The position numbers and the translations under genes are program-made. The notes beneath the pieces were generated by a model that worked only from the letters and a program-made list of their open reading frames with translations, did no database searches and was not told the origin of the DNA. Positions 1 to 13,309 of a stretch of DNA of 64,000 nucleotides are shown here, piece by piece. The stretch is taken from assembly GCF_023065955.2 (NCBI RefSeq), contig NW_026623100.1, positions 72,606,727 to 72,670,726 on the forward strand, given 5' to 3'. This DNA is from Ursus arctos. Its lineage: Eukaryota > Chordata > Mammalia > Carnivora > Ursidae. Each line of letters opens with the position of its first letter. The stretch's first letter is position 1.

Positions 1-315
1 TCCCCAGGTAAAAGCTCTAAATTGGTGTCCCCCAAACTTGCCTGAGTACAAAAATCATCCTTGCTACTCTAGTTAAAAATGCAATTTCATAAGATCCCCC
101 CTTAGAAGGAAATTGTACTTTTAGCAAGCAACTCAGGTCAATTTGGGGAGCACTGATGAAAACCATGAACAAAAATCAAAGTAGGTAGTCTGAGGAGAAA
201 GCATCCAAAGCAGCACAGACATAACCCAAGTTCTCAATGATGCCTCGGTCCGTCTGTCTGACATCCCTGATGTTGTTTCAAGATCCTGTATTGGAGACTA
301 ACATTAAGAATTTAA

Positions 316-485
316 GGGGTGCTTGGGTGGCTCAGTCAGTTAAGCATCCGACTCTTGATTTTGGTTCAGGTCATGACCTCAGGGTCGTGAGATTGAGCCC
401 CGTGTTGGGCTCCACACTGGGCATGGAGCCTGCTTAAGATTCTACCTCCCCCTACCCTCCCCACCCTTAAAAAAAAAATTAAAAA
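316..485 (+). mobile_element. SINEC (older type)
   Basis: Starts GGGGTGCTTGGGTGGCTCAG and ends in an A-rich tail. The CTCTTGATTTTGGTTCAGG core places it with older carnivore SINEs. No clear target duplication. Confidence 0.9.
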
Positions 486-2079
486 TCACACAACTAGGGA
501 AGACCAAAGCTTGAAAAGATTTGCCTCTAGACTCTTCTGCTTTAATCCCCTTGATTTTAGCTTAGAGAGTTTGAGACTTTCCAAGATCACGTGGGCACCC
601 AACGGTAGAGTGGGGATGAGAACCCTAGTCTCCTGACCCGGCTGGGTGATCCCACCCTCCTACCCCAGCAGCACATTGTCTTCATGCCAAACACCCAAAG
701 CCTGCAAGCCAGGACACATTTTCATCTCTGAGCGGGGATGTTGAAACAATATCCATCACCACCTCCCTTGGATCCTGTAAACAAACGACTAGGTTGCTAG
801 TTTCCAGAGACTGTTAAAACAACCCTGAAAACCACCCCGCAAAGTTGCCCAGCACATTGTGTGGGGGTTTCTTTTCTAATAAGGACAATGATCTGACACA
901 ATGGCTCTTTCTGCCCCTCTAGTTTGTCTCCTCCTAAGCAGAATACTCCCAAGCCCCCAGCGACATCTGCCAAGGGCAGAGTGTGGATCCCAGGCCGGCT
1001 TTTCTTTCTGTCTCTGGGGACCACAGAAGCTTCAGAAAAGGTGAGAAATCCTTTCTTATGGCATTCTCTGATGACTTTACCTCAACTCCTGAACCTCACG
1101 GGATTACAGCAGAGGTCTGGCCCACAAGCATAAAACAGGCGGGAGGTTAGGAGGGCGCAGACTGCATCCCTGGGGACTCAAGATAAGGCAAGAGTATTTA
1201 TTTGATCTGCAATAAATGAGGGAAAACATTTTGATGGCAGTGGCAATGGCACTGTCAGGGCAAGTGACAAGAGTTCCAACCTAGAAAGAATAATAAAGAC
1301 ATGAAGGTGAAAGCAGAAGTGGGCCCCAGGGATCAATCATCTGATCTAAATCCTTCGTTTTCTAGAAGAGTCCCAGGAAGGTTAGGGGACTTGTGTTAGG
1401 GAATAGAGCAAGTCTGTAACAGGGCCTAGCTAGCAGTGCCCTGGTTGCTGAGCGTCGGCAAGAAGACTCGGGGGCTGCTATAATGCCCAGCCCTGTAAGC
1501 CTCGGGCACTGACATGGGCTGAGGGTCCTTGGTCCTGCAGGATTGGGAAGAGCCACTCCAGGTCCCTATGACCAGGCTGTGAAGAGTGGCCTCCCTCCTT
1601 AGGCCTGCCCCAGCTTCTTCCAGTCAAGGTCCCACCTGAGAGGTTCCTCTACAGCTCAGGGGTGGAGTCTGAAGGCATTGCCTGGGGACAACCTTGACCC
1701 AAGATGGGAGCTGCTGCTGGATGTTAGCTCTTAGAGCTGACTAAGGGGTTCCAAACTAAAACCCACCTGGTAGCCAGGTGGCCAGGTACTCACAACTCTG
1801 ATCTACAAGGGGGTCAAGTGGCCTGACTGGCCTTGGGGGTCAGACTCCACTATTTTTTTCCTCCTTTCCCAGGCACAAAGAACATCTCTCAAGCACCTGG
1901 GAAGCACGGCTAAGCCCGAAGCCACCTTGGTGACCGGGTGCTAGGCTACGGCGTTGGGAAAGTTTCTACTCAGACTCAGTTTCCCTTTTACCCCATCTGG
2001 CGGGTTCCCTTCCCTTTTCTGTTTGGTTACAATGTCTCTTTTATTTTTCACTGGATTTAGTTTAGTGGGGAAAAAAAGT
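486..2079. other. Unique DNA, no feature recognised
   Basis: Moderately GC-rich sequence between a SINE and a MIR. No gene-like frame or recognisable repeat was found. Confidence 0.5.
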
Positions 2080-2302
2080 GTGCTGGAGGCAGACCTGGGG
2101 TCAAATGATGTTCGTGCTGCATACAGGGTGTATGAACTTTGAGCAGCTACTCAGCCCGTTGGAGGCTCAGCTTCCTCATTTGTCAAATGGAAATGATGAA
2201 ATTTGCTCACAGGGCTGTTATGAGAATTAATGAGATAACACACTGAATTCCTTCCCACAGTGCCTTCCACATAGCAGGTGTTCAACAAACACTAGCTATT
2301 AT
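2080..2302 (+). mobile_element. MIR
   Basis: Contains the MIR core (CAGCTTCCTCATTTGTCAAATGG, in part) followed by a GTGCCTTCCACATAGCAGG-type 3' region. Confidence 0.8.
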
Positions 2303-3132
2303 TAGCCTCATCATGGGACCCAGCAAACTGGGCTGCTCCAGAAGATGGGGAGGCAGACATTTCAAGATCCAGGCTCAGATATCCAGGCGTTGCCTTAACC
2401 TTGACACCCCGTACCAGACCTGGCATGTATAAACAGAAATACTCAAATTGTGACACCTGGGGGATTTTACTGTGGTCCTGCTTCTTCTCCTTCAAGTAAA
2501 AGTGTTTCATATCCAACCTGAGAGAGGAAAGTCATCTGAGGACCCCAAGGTCCTGACTAAGCATCAACTGTTGAGTGAAGTTTCCATCTAATTCCCTGCT
2601 CACCCACTGAACAGAAGTGTAAGCTGATTAATAGCTGGTAACCTTTCATCTGGGAGCGTTTCAAGCAGCACCCACTTTTCCACATCTTATTTTTACTTCC
2701 CTGTGCATCTTTCTCCAACTCTTCTATGTGTGTCTGAGCATCGATTTCTATGAAAGGAAACGGGCCGTCTCTGGCAGTGTCAGAACCTCACTGAGTTCTG
2801 TGAGGTAACAGAGGAAATGCTTTCATTAATAATCACAGCCTTCTGTCCAACAGATTGTGTTCTAGGTTGTGCTGCCAAGTCCCAGTGGGGAAGGACCGTG
2901 GTCCTTAGCTCTGATCAGCAGGGAGCTGTGGGAGAGAAGTACAGAGCAGGGGCGCCCACGTCACCCGCACATCCCCAGTCCTGGGGCTAGGAGCAGCCTT
3001 GAGCATCAGCGGTGCCAGCCCTCTCCTTGCTTTCAGAGTTAAGGACTTGGCTATCCCGAGGGGCCAGTGACATGTCCAAGTGTCTATCGGTAATAGCAGA
3101 GTCACTAAAGTCTCTTGACTCTTAGGTTGGTT

Positions 3133-3366
3133 AAGACTCTTTCCTTTCTGGGGCGCCTGGGTGGCACAGCGGTTAAGCGTCTGCCTTCGGCTCAGGGCGT
3201 GATCCCAGCGTTCTGGGATCGAGCCCCACATCAGGCTCTTCCACTATGAGCCTGCTTCTTCCTCTCCCACTCCCCCTGCTTGTGTTCCCTCTCTAGCTGG
3301 CTGTCTCTATCTCTGTCAAATAAATAAATAAAATCTTTAAAAAAAAAAAAAGACTCTTTCCTTTCT
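3133..3366 (+). mobile_element. SINEC, young ursid-type subfamily, with target duplication
   Basis: The element (3150 to about 3349) has the GGCACAGCGGTTAAGCG head and an A tail. It is flanked by a perfect 17-bp duplication, AAGACTCTTTCCTTTCT, at 3133-3149 and 3350-3366. Confidence 0.95.
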
Positions 3367-3599
3367 AAAAACTGTTTGCATTTATCCTGTTCCTAAATTG
3401 TTATCTCTATGGAAATTCCAAAAAATAGGTTAACTCATGTGGGTGGGTCTTAAATACAGAGAGCTTTGAAATTCTCGTATAGAGGTGGCTTGATAAAAGT
3501 AAAATGTTCTATTTGAAGGAAGTATGACATGAGAAACTAATTCAATAATTCAGTTACTCATTCAACAATCTTTTACTCAATACTACCCTATATTACAAA

Positions 3600-4555
3600 G
3601 ATAAATATGGTTCCCCAGTCTATCTCCAGAGTAAGTCTTTCCTGGATGCTAGACAATATCTCCCTCTGCCTGCTAGACATTTCCACCTTGGTATCCTACA
3701 ACCATACCAAACTCAATATCTCTTCCTGTGCTCCTTTCTGGGTAAATGGCCCTGTCATCTGCCAGGGTCCCATTCAGAGCCTGGGGGTTATCCAAGATTC
3801 TGTCTCTCCTCACAACCCTGTATCCAACCAATCGTCAAGTGAAGTAGTTGTAGATCCTACTTCCTGACTCTCTAAATCTATTGACTTCTCTCTCACCACT
3901 ACCTTAGTTGAGGCTGCCATCATCTCTCACTTTTATCATTATCCAAACTTGCTTCCGCATTGACAGTCAGCCCTCCTAAAATCCATCTTCCACACTATAG
4001 CCAAATGACCTTTCTAAAACACCAAATCCATCATGCCATTGTCCTGCATAACCCCTTCAGTGGCCTCCCATTAGCCTCACTCTGAATCCAGTCCTCAGTG
4101 AGGCTTTCCAGGCCTGCTCACCTAAGCCTCCATTGCCCCACACCCATGAACTCTTTGGTCTCACCCCTGTTCATGATCCTACCCACCAAAGCTCCAACTT
4201 GCTAATTCATCTCAAACCTCTGGTGTGTACTAGTTGTTCCTTTTGTTTTGAGGACAGTTGCCATTTGCTCCTCTTTAGCCTTCTAGTAAATTCCAAACCA
4301 TGTTCCAGACATAGATGAGGCACCTTGTCTGGGTGACTTTGCTGACTGGCTTCCTCTTTCACACCCTGACTCTTGTACATGCTGCTGTCGTCACCACCTG
4401 CCAGAGTGTGGTCACCATACAGCACGTCTGGTCGCCTTAGGCATGTCTGCCACCTCACTAGACCCGGGCTTCCCCAAGGGCAGAGTGATTGTCAGGTTCA
4501 TCTCAGACTACGCTGAACAGGTGCCCAGGAAATGTTGTTGAATCAATTAATTACG
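3600..4555 (+). mobile_element. L2 LINE 3' part
   Basis: Diverged L2-type sequence: CAGTGGCCTCCCATTAGCCTC near 4060 (in part), a Pro/Cys-rich decayed coding end, and an end in AGGAAATGTTGTTGAATCAA. Confidence 0.7.
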
Positions 4556-4829
4556 ATGTGATCTCTGTCAACAACTAGCTGGAGCTTATCAGCTGAGCGA
4601 TAAGAGAGAACATATGAAACAGAGATCAAAGATGAATGTGCTAAGTGCCATTAGGGAGACACGCTCAAAGTAGAGAGAGACGGAGAGGGAGGAACAGAGA
4701 AAGAGGAGGGCTTGGGAAGGAACCCCAGGGAATCTGTAACAAAACTACTTTAGGAGCTGAAAAATTGGGTGAAGAATTATTTGCAAAGTGGTCCTTCAAA
4801 ATTATCTCAAAGGAGCAATTACACAAATC

Positions 4830-5540
4830 CACAGAGATGTATATACCAGGATGTTTCCTTCAGCATTTTTAAAAACAATTTTTAAAACACCCCACCTTTT
4901 CAAAAAACAACTTAAATGTCCATCATAGAAATCTAGTTAAATAGATTTTGTTAGAATTACACAATGGGAAGTATGAAGCCATTAAAAGTGGTAATACAGA
5001 TCTACACTTAATGACTTAGATCGGTATTGATTCAATGTCATTTATTTAAATTAAACCAAGTAAGTATACAAAACAGCTATGTCTTTGCAGGATAAACACT
5101 TAGCCAAGGACATGTATTAAACACAATAGAATGGAAGGGGGAAATGCCAGTGAGTACAGAAGATGAAAAAACACATAATAAAACCCAGGAGGGGCTTTAT
5201 AGAGACAACGAGGGTAGTGTGCCATGAACGGAGGAGTATGATGAACATAAATGTGCACCTGAGGTCCAAAAAAAGAATGAAACAAGGAGAGAAGATATTG
5301 CAACAGACTATTAAGTTAAAAAAACAAATCACAAAACAGTATGTGTAGTATTGCCTTGCCTTTGCCTTACACATACACACGCTCTAGCTTGTGTGCACAG
5401 AACATTTGGGCAGGACACAATTTACATCAAAATCTTAACAGTGGTTTTAACTGCCGGTAGATGGTAATATTTCACTTTTCAATATCTTTCTGAACTTTTT
5501 ACAACATAGAACATTTATAATCAGAAAAAATATACATAAG
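4830..5540 (+). mobile_element. Ancient L1 3' fragment
   Basis: AACTTAAATGTCCATCATAG followed by AGTATGAAGCCATTAAAA resembles the end of an old L1 ORF2. A 3' UTR-like tail with TTTACAACATAGAACATT follows. Confidence 0.55.
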
Positions 5541-5781
5541 TAATTCCAACAAACAAATAAACAAAATGTCTTTTGTTCATAAACCGATTAGTCGTGGGAG
5601 TCCTGGAAAGTACTCTCATGGTGCTTTCAATTAAAGTCACTTCCTTTTCCAACAATTTATTCACAGCAATATGTCAGGGTTCTCTTGCAGGCCAAAGACT
5701 GTTAGTTCTGAGGCCCATCCTGGGTAGCTCTGGGTGAAGAGATGAATATGGAAGAGAAGCTCGTAAGAACCCTGAATCTGT

Positions 5782-5805
5782 CACCTGTCTCACCTGTCTC
5801 ACCTG
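5782..5805. promoter_or_regulatory. Three CACCTG E-boxes in tandem
   Basis: CACCTG occurs at 5782, 5791 and 5800 with an exact 9-bp period (CACCTGTCT unit). This is the sequence bound by ZEB, SNAI and E-protein factors. Function here is unknown. Confidence 0.3.
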
Positions 5806-5849
5806 TGGAGATGGGGAGACCCAGTATTGTGGGGATGTCCAGATCAGAG

Positions 5850-6000
5850 TCACGATCTGCCATGTCAGGAAACCACTCTGAGGCTCAGCTCAACCACATG
5901 TGAGACTGATGATAATAATATCCATCTTGGTGTGTTTTCTCACATGGTTTAAATGAGACAGGAAAGAGTTCTGTAAGTGCTAAAGCACTATCCAGTTTCA
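5850..6000 (+). mobile_element. MIR fragment
   Basis: GAGGCTCAGCTCAACCACA, then GATGATAATAATATCCATCT and a GTGCTAAAGCAC end match MIR order. Confidence 0.55.
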
Positions 6001-8159
6001 TTATAATGACTGAAACTCAAATTCAAAAGATAGAACATTCAAAGATAGAAAAGATGACGATCCCTTAAACCATCACTTCTGACTGCCTAAGGCCAGATTA
6101 GGATTGTCTAATGAGGTCTAGAGAGATCTACTCCAAGGTCAAAGGAAAGATCCAAGAAGGTGAAAGGGAGCAGAATTTGCTACCCCAATATATGTTTCTC
6201 CGGCATAGGATCATTTTAGGCTCATTATTTTTAAGAAACAGCAGACACAGGAGAATCTCTAAAATGTAAGTAGAAGTTACCCTTCTGAAATAGACATTTA
6301 CATTTATAAGGGAAATCTCCATTTGTAAGGGTGTCTGCCTCTGCAGCATGAAGGGGCAGAGGACTAAATCTCTAGAAACTCTCATCCGTGGGGAAGGCAA
6401 CTGAGTTAAAAGTGCATAACAGCCACACTCTTGTTTACTGTGCTTTGCCTGACAACACCTCCAGCCTGTCTCCCCTCCTCAACATCCTCTTTTGTGTTTA
6501 GCTGGACATAGTATTTAAGGTGATGGCTTGGGCCATTTCAGTGAGTACTTCAGTTTTCCTGGGTATCTCCCTTATATATAGGAGGTATACATGTTATTAA
6601 GTTTATGTTTGTTTTTCTCCTGTTATGCTACCTTTTATTATGGAGGCCAGGGGCAGGAATCTTTGCCAAGAACCTAGAATGGTGGAGGGGACATTATTTT
6701 TCCTCCCCTACAAAGATTTGGAAACAGTAGCATCGCCAGATGTGTCTGTGGATCAACCTTCCCTCTCTTCTTTCCAGGAACTAAGGAAATGGTGATTTTC
6801 CTGAAGCCACCATTCTCAGTCCTCAACCTGGAACTGTTGGCTGTGATGCCGACTGCCATTCTCAAGAAAAGTTTTCCAGGGCCCTCCCAAATGACCTGTG
6901 TATACGTATTGTCTGTGCTTTGACAGGTTCGTGGACCACGCCTTTCCCTAAAGCACCAGCTCTGGGTTCCAGTCTCAACTCTACCAGTGTTTTCCCGTGT
7001 GACCTTAGCCACGGTCAGCTTCCATTTTTAGCTTCAGTTTTCTTCAAAAGTTCTATGGAAGTTTCCACCTCAGCTAATTCACCAGGTCATTGTAAGGGAC
7101 AAATCACAGAGGCAGTTTGTAAGTTGTAAAACTGTTTCTAGCTCTTAATCTAGGGCACTTTCTGGACACATCAGGAAAGGAAGCAAGACCCAGATATACG
7201 GAAAGAAGTGAGTTTGTTAGGCAGGGAAAAAGAGAGGGAGTAAATTGCAAATCTCAGCATGAAAGAGTAAAGACACCTGTTGATAAGCAGCCGACAGAAG
7301 ACTGACAAAGAAGCTAAAGGAAGAGGACGCAACCATGGGCCCCTTCTTGGAGCTTTGGGAGGTGGATGGAAAGGGCATATTTACCAAAGGTTGCTGAGGA
7401 GTGCTGACCCTCTCCAGTGAGGTTCCTTGTCTTTGATATGTTTCCAGTTCTGAATTATGCTTGCCCTGTCCTTGCTGGGCCTTTGTGAAGTATCCAGCAA
7501 GGCTGGAACAAAGCACTTTATTGTGGGCTTGAAAAATATCTTGGCTAAAAGGGACAATGCCAAGGCTGAGTGGGCTAAAATTAGACCTTCCGGTGCTGTT
7601 TGACTTGGCAGTTGTGTGCACAGGCTGGTAACGTGGCATCCTCCACCCGCCTCCCTCCCGGCCGCCCTGTGCCTTCTGAGAGCACAGGTAACATGTGCTG
7701 AGGGAGAGGAAGTGCTGCTTCCGCTGGTACCCTGTGGGGATGACAAATGCTTCTGGGCTGTGTCACTGCCACTTGGAGCAGTACGTTGAGTAATCCTTTG
7801 AAGGGATATGCTTCCCCATCAGCCGATTTGCATATTAAGATTAAGCCATATCTCTCCTTCCCATTAATCTAATGCCCTTTTATGTTGAAACCAAAAGGAA
7901 ATCTCAAGACCTATATATCGTATCGCATATTTGAACCTTTTATTTACCTTTACCTAAGAATTTACAACTTCACCTACATAACCACTGCAGAACCCAAAGA
8001 ACCAGTTACAAGTACCTCACATAGTGCTGTGTAATGATGCCATCTACGAGGAAGAGCATAGGCCTACCGGTTAGAAAGAGGGAGATCCCCAACACTAACA
8101 CTTCCATTAGCTGGTGCTTTTGGGAAAGTTCATCCTGCTCATTCAACTTTAAGCTATAT
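6001..8159. other. Unique DNA, no gene recognised
   Basis: Overlapping open frames of 60-140 codons occur on the - strand around 6.1-7.8 kb but have no family resemblance. An octamer ATTTGCAT (POU-factor site) lies at 7826-7833. Confidence 0.5.
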
Positions 8160-8525
8160 GCTAATAACTGCCTCAAAATGTTAAATGAAACATACAACCA
8201 ACCAAACACACACGAAATAGAAACAGACTCATGAATACAAAGAATCAACTAATGATTGCCTGGGGGGAGCAGGGGACAAAATAGGTGAAGGGGATTAAGA
8301 GGTACAAACTTCCAATTATAAAATAAATAAGTCATCAGGATGAAAAGTACTGCATAGGAAATATAGTCAATACCATTGTAGTAACCTTGTATGGTGACAG
8401 ATGGTAACTACGCTCAACATGGTGAGTATTTGCAATGTATATAATTGTCAAATCACTATTTTGCACACCTGAAGCTAATTTTGTAGGTCAACGGTACTTC
8501 AATTAACAATTTTTTAAAAACTTAA
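8160..8525 (+). mobile_element. L1 3' UTR fragment
   Basis: AATGATTGCCTGGGGGGAGC, then GGTACAAACTTCCAATTATA and TTTGCACACCTGAAGCTAAT form the usual order of an old (L1MA/MB-type) 3' UTR. Confidence 0.65.
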
Positions 8526-8559
8526 ATGAAACAATAAATCTATATGACTAATATTTTAG

Positions 8560-8800
8560 CAGTAATTACCATAGCTTATATTATCAAGTACTTACTATGC
8601 ATTCATGGATTATGCACGATTATAAATTATTTATAATAATTTAATGAAGTAGATACCACTATGACTCCATTTTACAGTCAAGGAAAATAAAACTTAGAGA
8701 ATTTAAGAAACTTGCCCAAGGTCACACAGCAAAAAAATGGTGGAGATGGCACTTGAACCCTGGAAGGCTCTGACCCACTGTTCACTATTCTGCCCTATTA
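8560..8800 (-). mobile_element. MIR
   Basis: Reverse-strand MIR: CCATTTTACAGTCAAGGAAA, CTTGCCCAAGGTCACACAGC and a CACTTGAACCCTGG box. Confidence 0.85.
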
Positions 8801-8984
8801 AAGGAAATGAGAAAGAAGAAAGTACTTTTCAGGATAGAAACTCTTATTTCAATCTGAAGTTCGTCATTCTCTTTTCTTGCCTGAGTGTTGCCCTGATCTA
8901 TGCAATTCTTTACCCAAGTAAGGCAATTTCAGGTACTAAGAGCCTTGGTTGTTCTCTCCCAACTCTTGCTTCTGGGATCCAAGG

Positions 8985-9090
8985 GATTGGGGTGGGGCTT
9001 AGATGCCAAATACAAAAGCAGCAATGGAAGGACTTGAGGATGTTTAACCTGGAGAAGCAAAGACTCAAAAAGGAAATTTGAGCTCTCCTT
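8985..9090 (+). mobile_element. L3/CR1-like remnant
   Basis: GGATGTTTAACCTGGAGAAG followed by CAAAGACTCAAAAAGG resembles the CR1/L3 LINE 3' region. Short and diverged. Confidence 0.45.
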
Positions 9091-9099
9091 GAATAAGTA

Positions 9100-10230
9100 A
9101 AGGATTTACTGGCACAAAAATAGACCTATAGATCAGCATAACAGAATGGAGAGTCTAGAAATAGACTCGGCTATACATAATTACTTAATGTATGATCAAG
9201 GAAGCTTTTCAGAACAAGAGGAAGAGGAAATATAATTGTATAAGTGATGCCATCATCACTTGATAGCAATTTGGTGGAAAAAATGTAAGTCAGAACCACA
9301 CTATGTACCATCTTTTAAAAAATCATTAACATTTGGAATAAACAGTTTAATATAAAAATATGTCAAAGAAAACTAATAGAAACTGAAAGTATGCTAGGTG
9401 AAATGTTAATAGCTATGTGTATATATACACACTTAGCCATAGCTTTATATATAAAGCAAATTCCAATTATTAAGGGAACCATTAGAATCAGAAGAGATGA
9501 ATGATCAGAGTGTAAATAGAAAACTCATACCAGCATAAACACAAATAGGAAACAAACCCAGAGAAACATGTTTAACCTATTTATTAAGGTTAAGTTGGAC
9601 TTTCTAAACATAAAAACAATCGTGGAAACTGTAAAAGATAAGATTGATAGATATAACTACATAAATTCAAAGTTTAGGGAGTCTAAAAACACCTGAAAAA
9701 AAGGGCAAATATCAAAGTGGAAAAAATAGGCAATATAAATGTCTTTTAAATATTAAAGATACTTAAAAATCAATGGTAAGAGGATCTGATAGAAAGCTGG
9801 ACAACCAACATGAATAGAGTATGAACAGAGACAAAATATCAATGGCAAAGTTCAATCCTACAAATAACTGAACATGGTAAAATCGCATGTTCGTGCAACC
9901 CACTAAAAAATACTAGAAATCATGAAGAATTAAATATCAGCACTTTTAATTCCAGAAGAAGCCATCTTAAAGAAATAATCCGAGAGAAAAAGTTATACGA
10001 AAACATATATTTGTTACAGCCTTATTTAATAATGGTAAAAACTCTAGAACTGTAACCACTCCCCATTAGGGAAATGGATAGTAAATTATAGTGTATTAAC
10101 TCAATGGAATATAAAATTGTGAGTACAGTTTTGAAACACGGCAAATTACTTATGACATGCCAAGTGGAAAAAGCGGACATACAATATTGAATACACATGA
10201 TCATTACAACTATTTATTGCAAAAAAAATG
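9100..10230 (+). mobile_element. Ancient L1 ORF2 and 3' remnant
   Basis: The stretch starts with a decayed match to the L1 ORF2 DNA for 'dRPIEWRV' (AACAGAATGGAGAGTCTAGA). It ends with CCATTAGGGAAATGGATAGT and a TCAATGGAATATAAAA segment typical of the end of ORF2. Stops in all frames. Confidence 0.6.
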
Positions 10231-10269
10231 AACTCTGCTGTTTTCCTCTCTTCCTCCTTATAAATCAAT

Positions 10270-10450
10270 AAAAAGTGCAGACTATGTGCAGAAATCATGC
10301 TATGTCTCAGGGTATGGAGATGAATAAGAAGCTGCTTGCTTATTTCCCATAGAAACCAATAACCCAATGGGAGAGACAAGTAACATGCAAACATTTACTT
10401 ACAATATATAATAAGGAGCCATAGGACATCCCTACAATGTACAAGATTTT
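10270..10450. repeat. Ancient dispersed repeat, family not assigned
   Basis: AGACTATGTGCAGAAATCAT, TATGGAGATGAATAAGAAGC and AATGGGAGAGACAAGTAACA follow the order of a common mammalian repeat that I recognise but cannot name. Confidence 0.4.
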
Positions 10451-10599
10451 ACGGTAACATATGTTAAGTGGTGAAGATCTCCTATAGGCTACCATATTAA
10501 CTTACATTAAAATATGAGAACTTGAAAAGATCTTTGTAAAATCTAATTGATCTTCCTTATTATAAAGCTTAGGAGGCTGAGATGCAGAGAGAGTAAATA

Positions 10600-10740
10600 C
10601 ATAGATCCTAGATCAATGCTTTCCTTTTCCAGATGGAAACCTGAGGCCTAGAGAAAACATAAGCTTTTTCTAAGGCTGTAGAGAACAGTCTGTGGAAGAT
10701 TTGTTCCAGAGCCACGTTTCCTGATCACAAATCCAATGTT
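10600..10740 (-). mobile_element. MIR fragment
   Basis: CCAGATGGAAACCTGAGGCC and CAGAGCCACGTTTCCTGATC match reverse MIR. Confidence 0.6.
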
Positions 10741-10984
10741 CTCCTCAAATGGGGCTTTCACCCAGAGTGCGTCAACAAAAACAGAAGGTGACAAAAGAAA
10801 CAGGCTACTTATCTTCTAAAGAAGTACAAGGGCAACAGAGGATATAGTGGGCAGGACCTCATCTCTGTCTCAACAATTTAGGGAAGAGTCATGAGTTTAT
10901 AAGCCCATGTCAAACACTTAGGAGTCTGTATATGCTTCTCTGTTCCTTGTACTCTAATTCTAATCAGTCAGAAATTCTGCCTTG

Positions 10985-11510
10985 ACTAACTCTAGTTTAC
11001 TTCAAACACTACCTTTTTTTTCAACAACTACCTGATTAGTCTCTATCCTTCAAATTTATTCTTGACACTGCTGTCATATTGATTTTACAAGGATAAATAT
11101 CTCACCACTTCAGGCTTTCAATGGTTCCTCATTGCCTAAAAAGCAAGTCTTAAGTTCCTTCAAAATACTCATAGGGGCCACCATTAGCTTGCCAGTACCT
11201 TTCCTTCAGTTTTCTCTCTTACTACTCCTGTCTCATACTTCCAGACTCATGCTCACACTGAATTTGCATTTTCAAAAACGTTCCAATATTTTATCAGGTC
11301 TCTGTTAGCCTAAGAGGCACTTGTTGAATGGACAAATGAATGAACAAATGAGATAAAGGAAATCTAATAAAGACATTTCTTAATGACATTGCTATCTTGG
11401 CTAATTAATACTCTCTAGCCATAAGCTCAATGAATTTGGGTACTGTGTTTTTCCTGCTCACTGCTGTGTGTCCAATATTTCACAGTTGAATAGATACATG
11501 GATGGAGGAA
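10985..11510 (+). mobile_element. L2 LINE 3' fragment
   Basis: CAATGGTTCCTCATTGCCTA followed by a decayed L2 end. A duplicated-looking TGAATGGACAAATGAATGAA tail lies near 11330. Confidence 0.6.
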
Positions 11511-11749
11511 TAAAACTTTGTAACAGAGATTTGTATGGCTGTTATCAAAGGGCAGAGGGAACAACCATATTTATGGGAACTAAGGAGAGTTTCACATGAG
11601 AAACAACCTTTGCAATGGATGAATAGAAATTGTCAGGTAGAAATTATAGACACAATGAGGTACAAAAGAACATGGCATGCTCAGGGATCCAGAAATACTA
11701 GAATACAGCTGGAAAGCTTGAGGTGGGCAGGATAACCTAATGGAAAGGG

Positions 11750-11880
11750 TTGGACAGAGTTAGATTCAAATCCCAGAGTTAATTCTCACTATTTATATGA
11801 CCCCAACCAAGCTATTAAACTCTCGTAGCTTCCATTTCATCTTGAACCGTGAAGATTAAAGATGAGGTAATATAAAATAC
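11750..11880 (+). mobile_element. MIR fragment
   Basis: GATTCAAATCCCAGAGTTAA and TAGCTTCCATTTCATCTTGA match the MIR core. Confidence 0.6.
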
Positions 11881-12399
11881 TGAAAATTGCATAGCTTAGA
11901 ATAGGGGTTCTCCCCCGTCTTCCTCTCTTCCCCCCACCCCTTCCTTTTAGTGTTAATTCTTTGGTTTGACACCAGTATCTTGGGCTGCTCTGGTCAGTAG
12001 GTAAGGGCCTCTTTCCAATCTAAATCTAAAAACCTCCCCACAGGATCTTCTCTGTGGGCAACCAGCTCTTACCTGTGTATCTCGCATATCCTACTGCATA
12101 CATCACACTAACACAGAATAAGTATTTTGACTCCAACTCAGATTAAAATAGGAAGGGCCAATGGAACAAGAAGGAATTCATTTACTAGCTCATCTCTAAA
12201 GTTTTTTGCTCATTTGCTGTCTATAACCAAATACTTTGACCCTACTTAAATTTCAATAGGGAGATTCTATAATATATTGTCCACACTCTGAGAGTGAAGG
12301 AGGGTGCTATTACGTCTACCAGGACAACAGGTATTATTCAGGACTATCTTAAGCAAACTGGGTTGTATCATCCCCCTGCCTTTCCAACTTTATCTCCTA

Positions 12400-12840
12400 T
12401 CACTCCCCCTTTTTTCCTACACTGCAGCTTTACAGACTGTGTGGCTTTCTCTCTAATACACCAGATTTATTCTTATACAAGGGCCTCTGCATTAGTTTTT
12501 CTCTTTCCTTAGAATTCTCTTCTTCTAAGATCTTTGATGGCTGACTTCTCACCAAGTCACTGGTTAAATGTCACTTTTTAGATCTTTCTATTTAGACTAT
12601 TAAAACTAGCCTCTCCTCCAATGACTATCTCATTACCTTGTTTTATATTCTTTGTAGCCCTTAAGATTATCTGAACTTAGTTAATGTACTTATTAATTTA
12701 TGATTATCTATTGATGATCTTTCACTATAGAATGTCAGCTCCAAGAGGACAGGAACCTGGCCTGTTTTATGTACCACTGTTTCTCCCTAGACTCATCCCT
12801 GATACTGAGTAGGTATCCAATAGTCATAAAATGAATATCT
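12400..12840 (+). mobile_element. L2 LINE 3' end
   Basis: AGAATGTCAGCTCCAAGAGG and ACTGAGTAGGTATCCAATAG give the typical L2 3' end after a decayed coding stretch. Confidence 0.75.
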
Positions 12841-13309
12841 TAACTTGCTATAATGTCTAAACATAAGCTTCCTTTCTTGATAGTGACAGTGATTGATAGT
12901 TACCACATGAATGTGTTCGTTTCATGTATCAGTGCAAAGAGGTTGTATGCCAAATTATTTGAAGGAAAGATCACCTCTAAGTTCCCCTATCTCCCTACTC
13001 ATGAGCTCAACAGGGGTATGCAACACCGTGGAGTTCTTAATTATTGCCAACTTCAGGGAGAAACTGAAATAAACAGCCTTAAGTCAGATTAGAGGCTACA
13101 GTGTTTTTTAAAATATTGTGTTAAGTTTGACCCAGATAGTATCCTAGGTACTAGAGCAAAGTGTGAGTTATACACCAGGAAAGTTACCTGACACAAATCA
13201 TAGCTAAACTGTTGGCTCTTGGTATTCTGGATATTTTTAAGTTATACATAATTTTTTTTCTCTGCTATTTTAGAGCGCTTTTGGAGGTTTTCAGAAAGCA
13301 AGATTGAAC
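12841..13309. other. Unique DNA, no feature recognised
   Basis: AT-rich sequence between an L2 and a MIR. Nothing recognised. Confidence 0.45.

Noticed and set aside
3150..3349. tRNA genes at SINE heads
   Set aside because: The SINEC heads derive from a tRNA and keep traces of its internal promoter boxes. They do not fold as full tRNAs and are followed by SINE bodies and A tails.
7217..7746. Overlapping open frames of 121-140 codons on the - strand as a gene
   Set aside because: No start context, splice structure, family resemblance or codon pattern supports coding.
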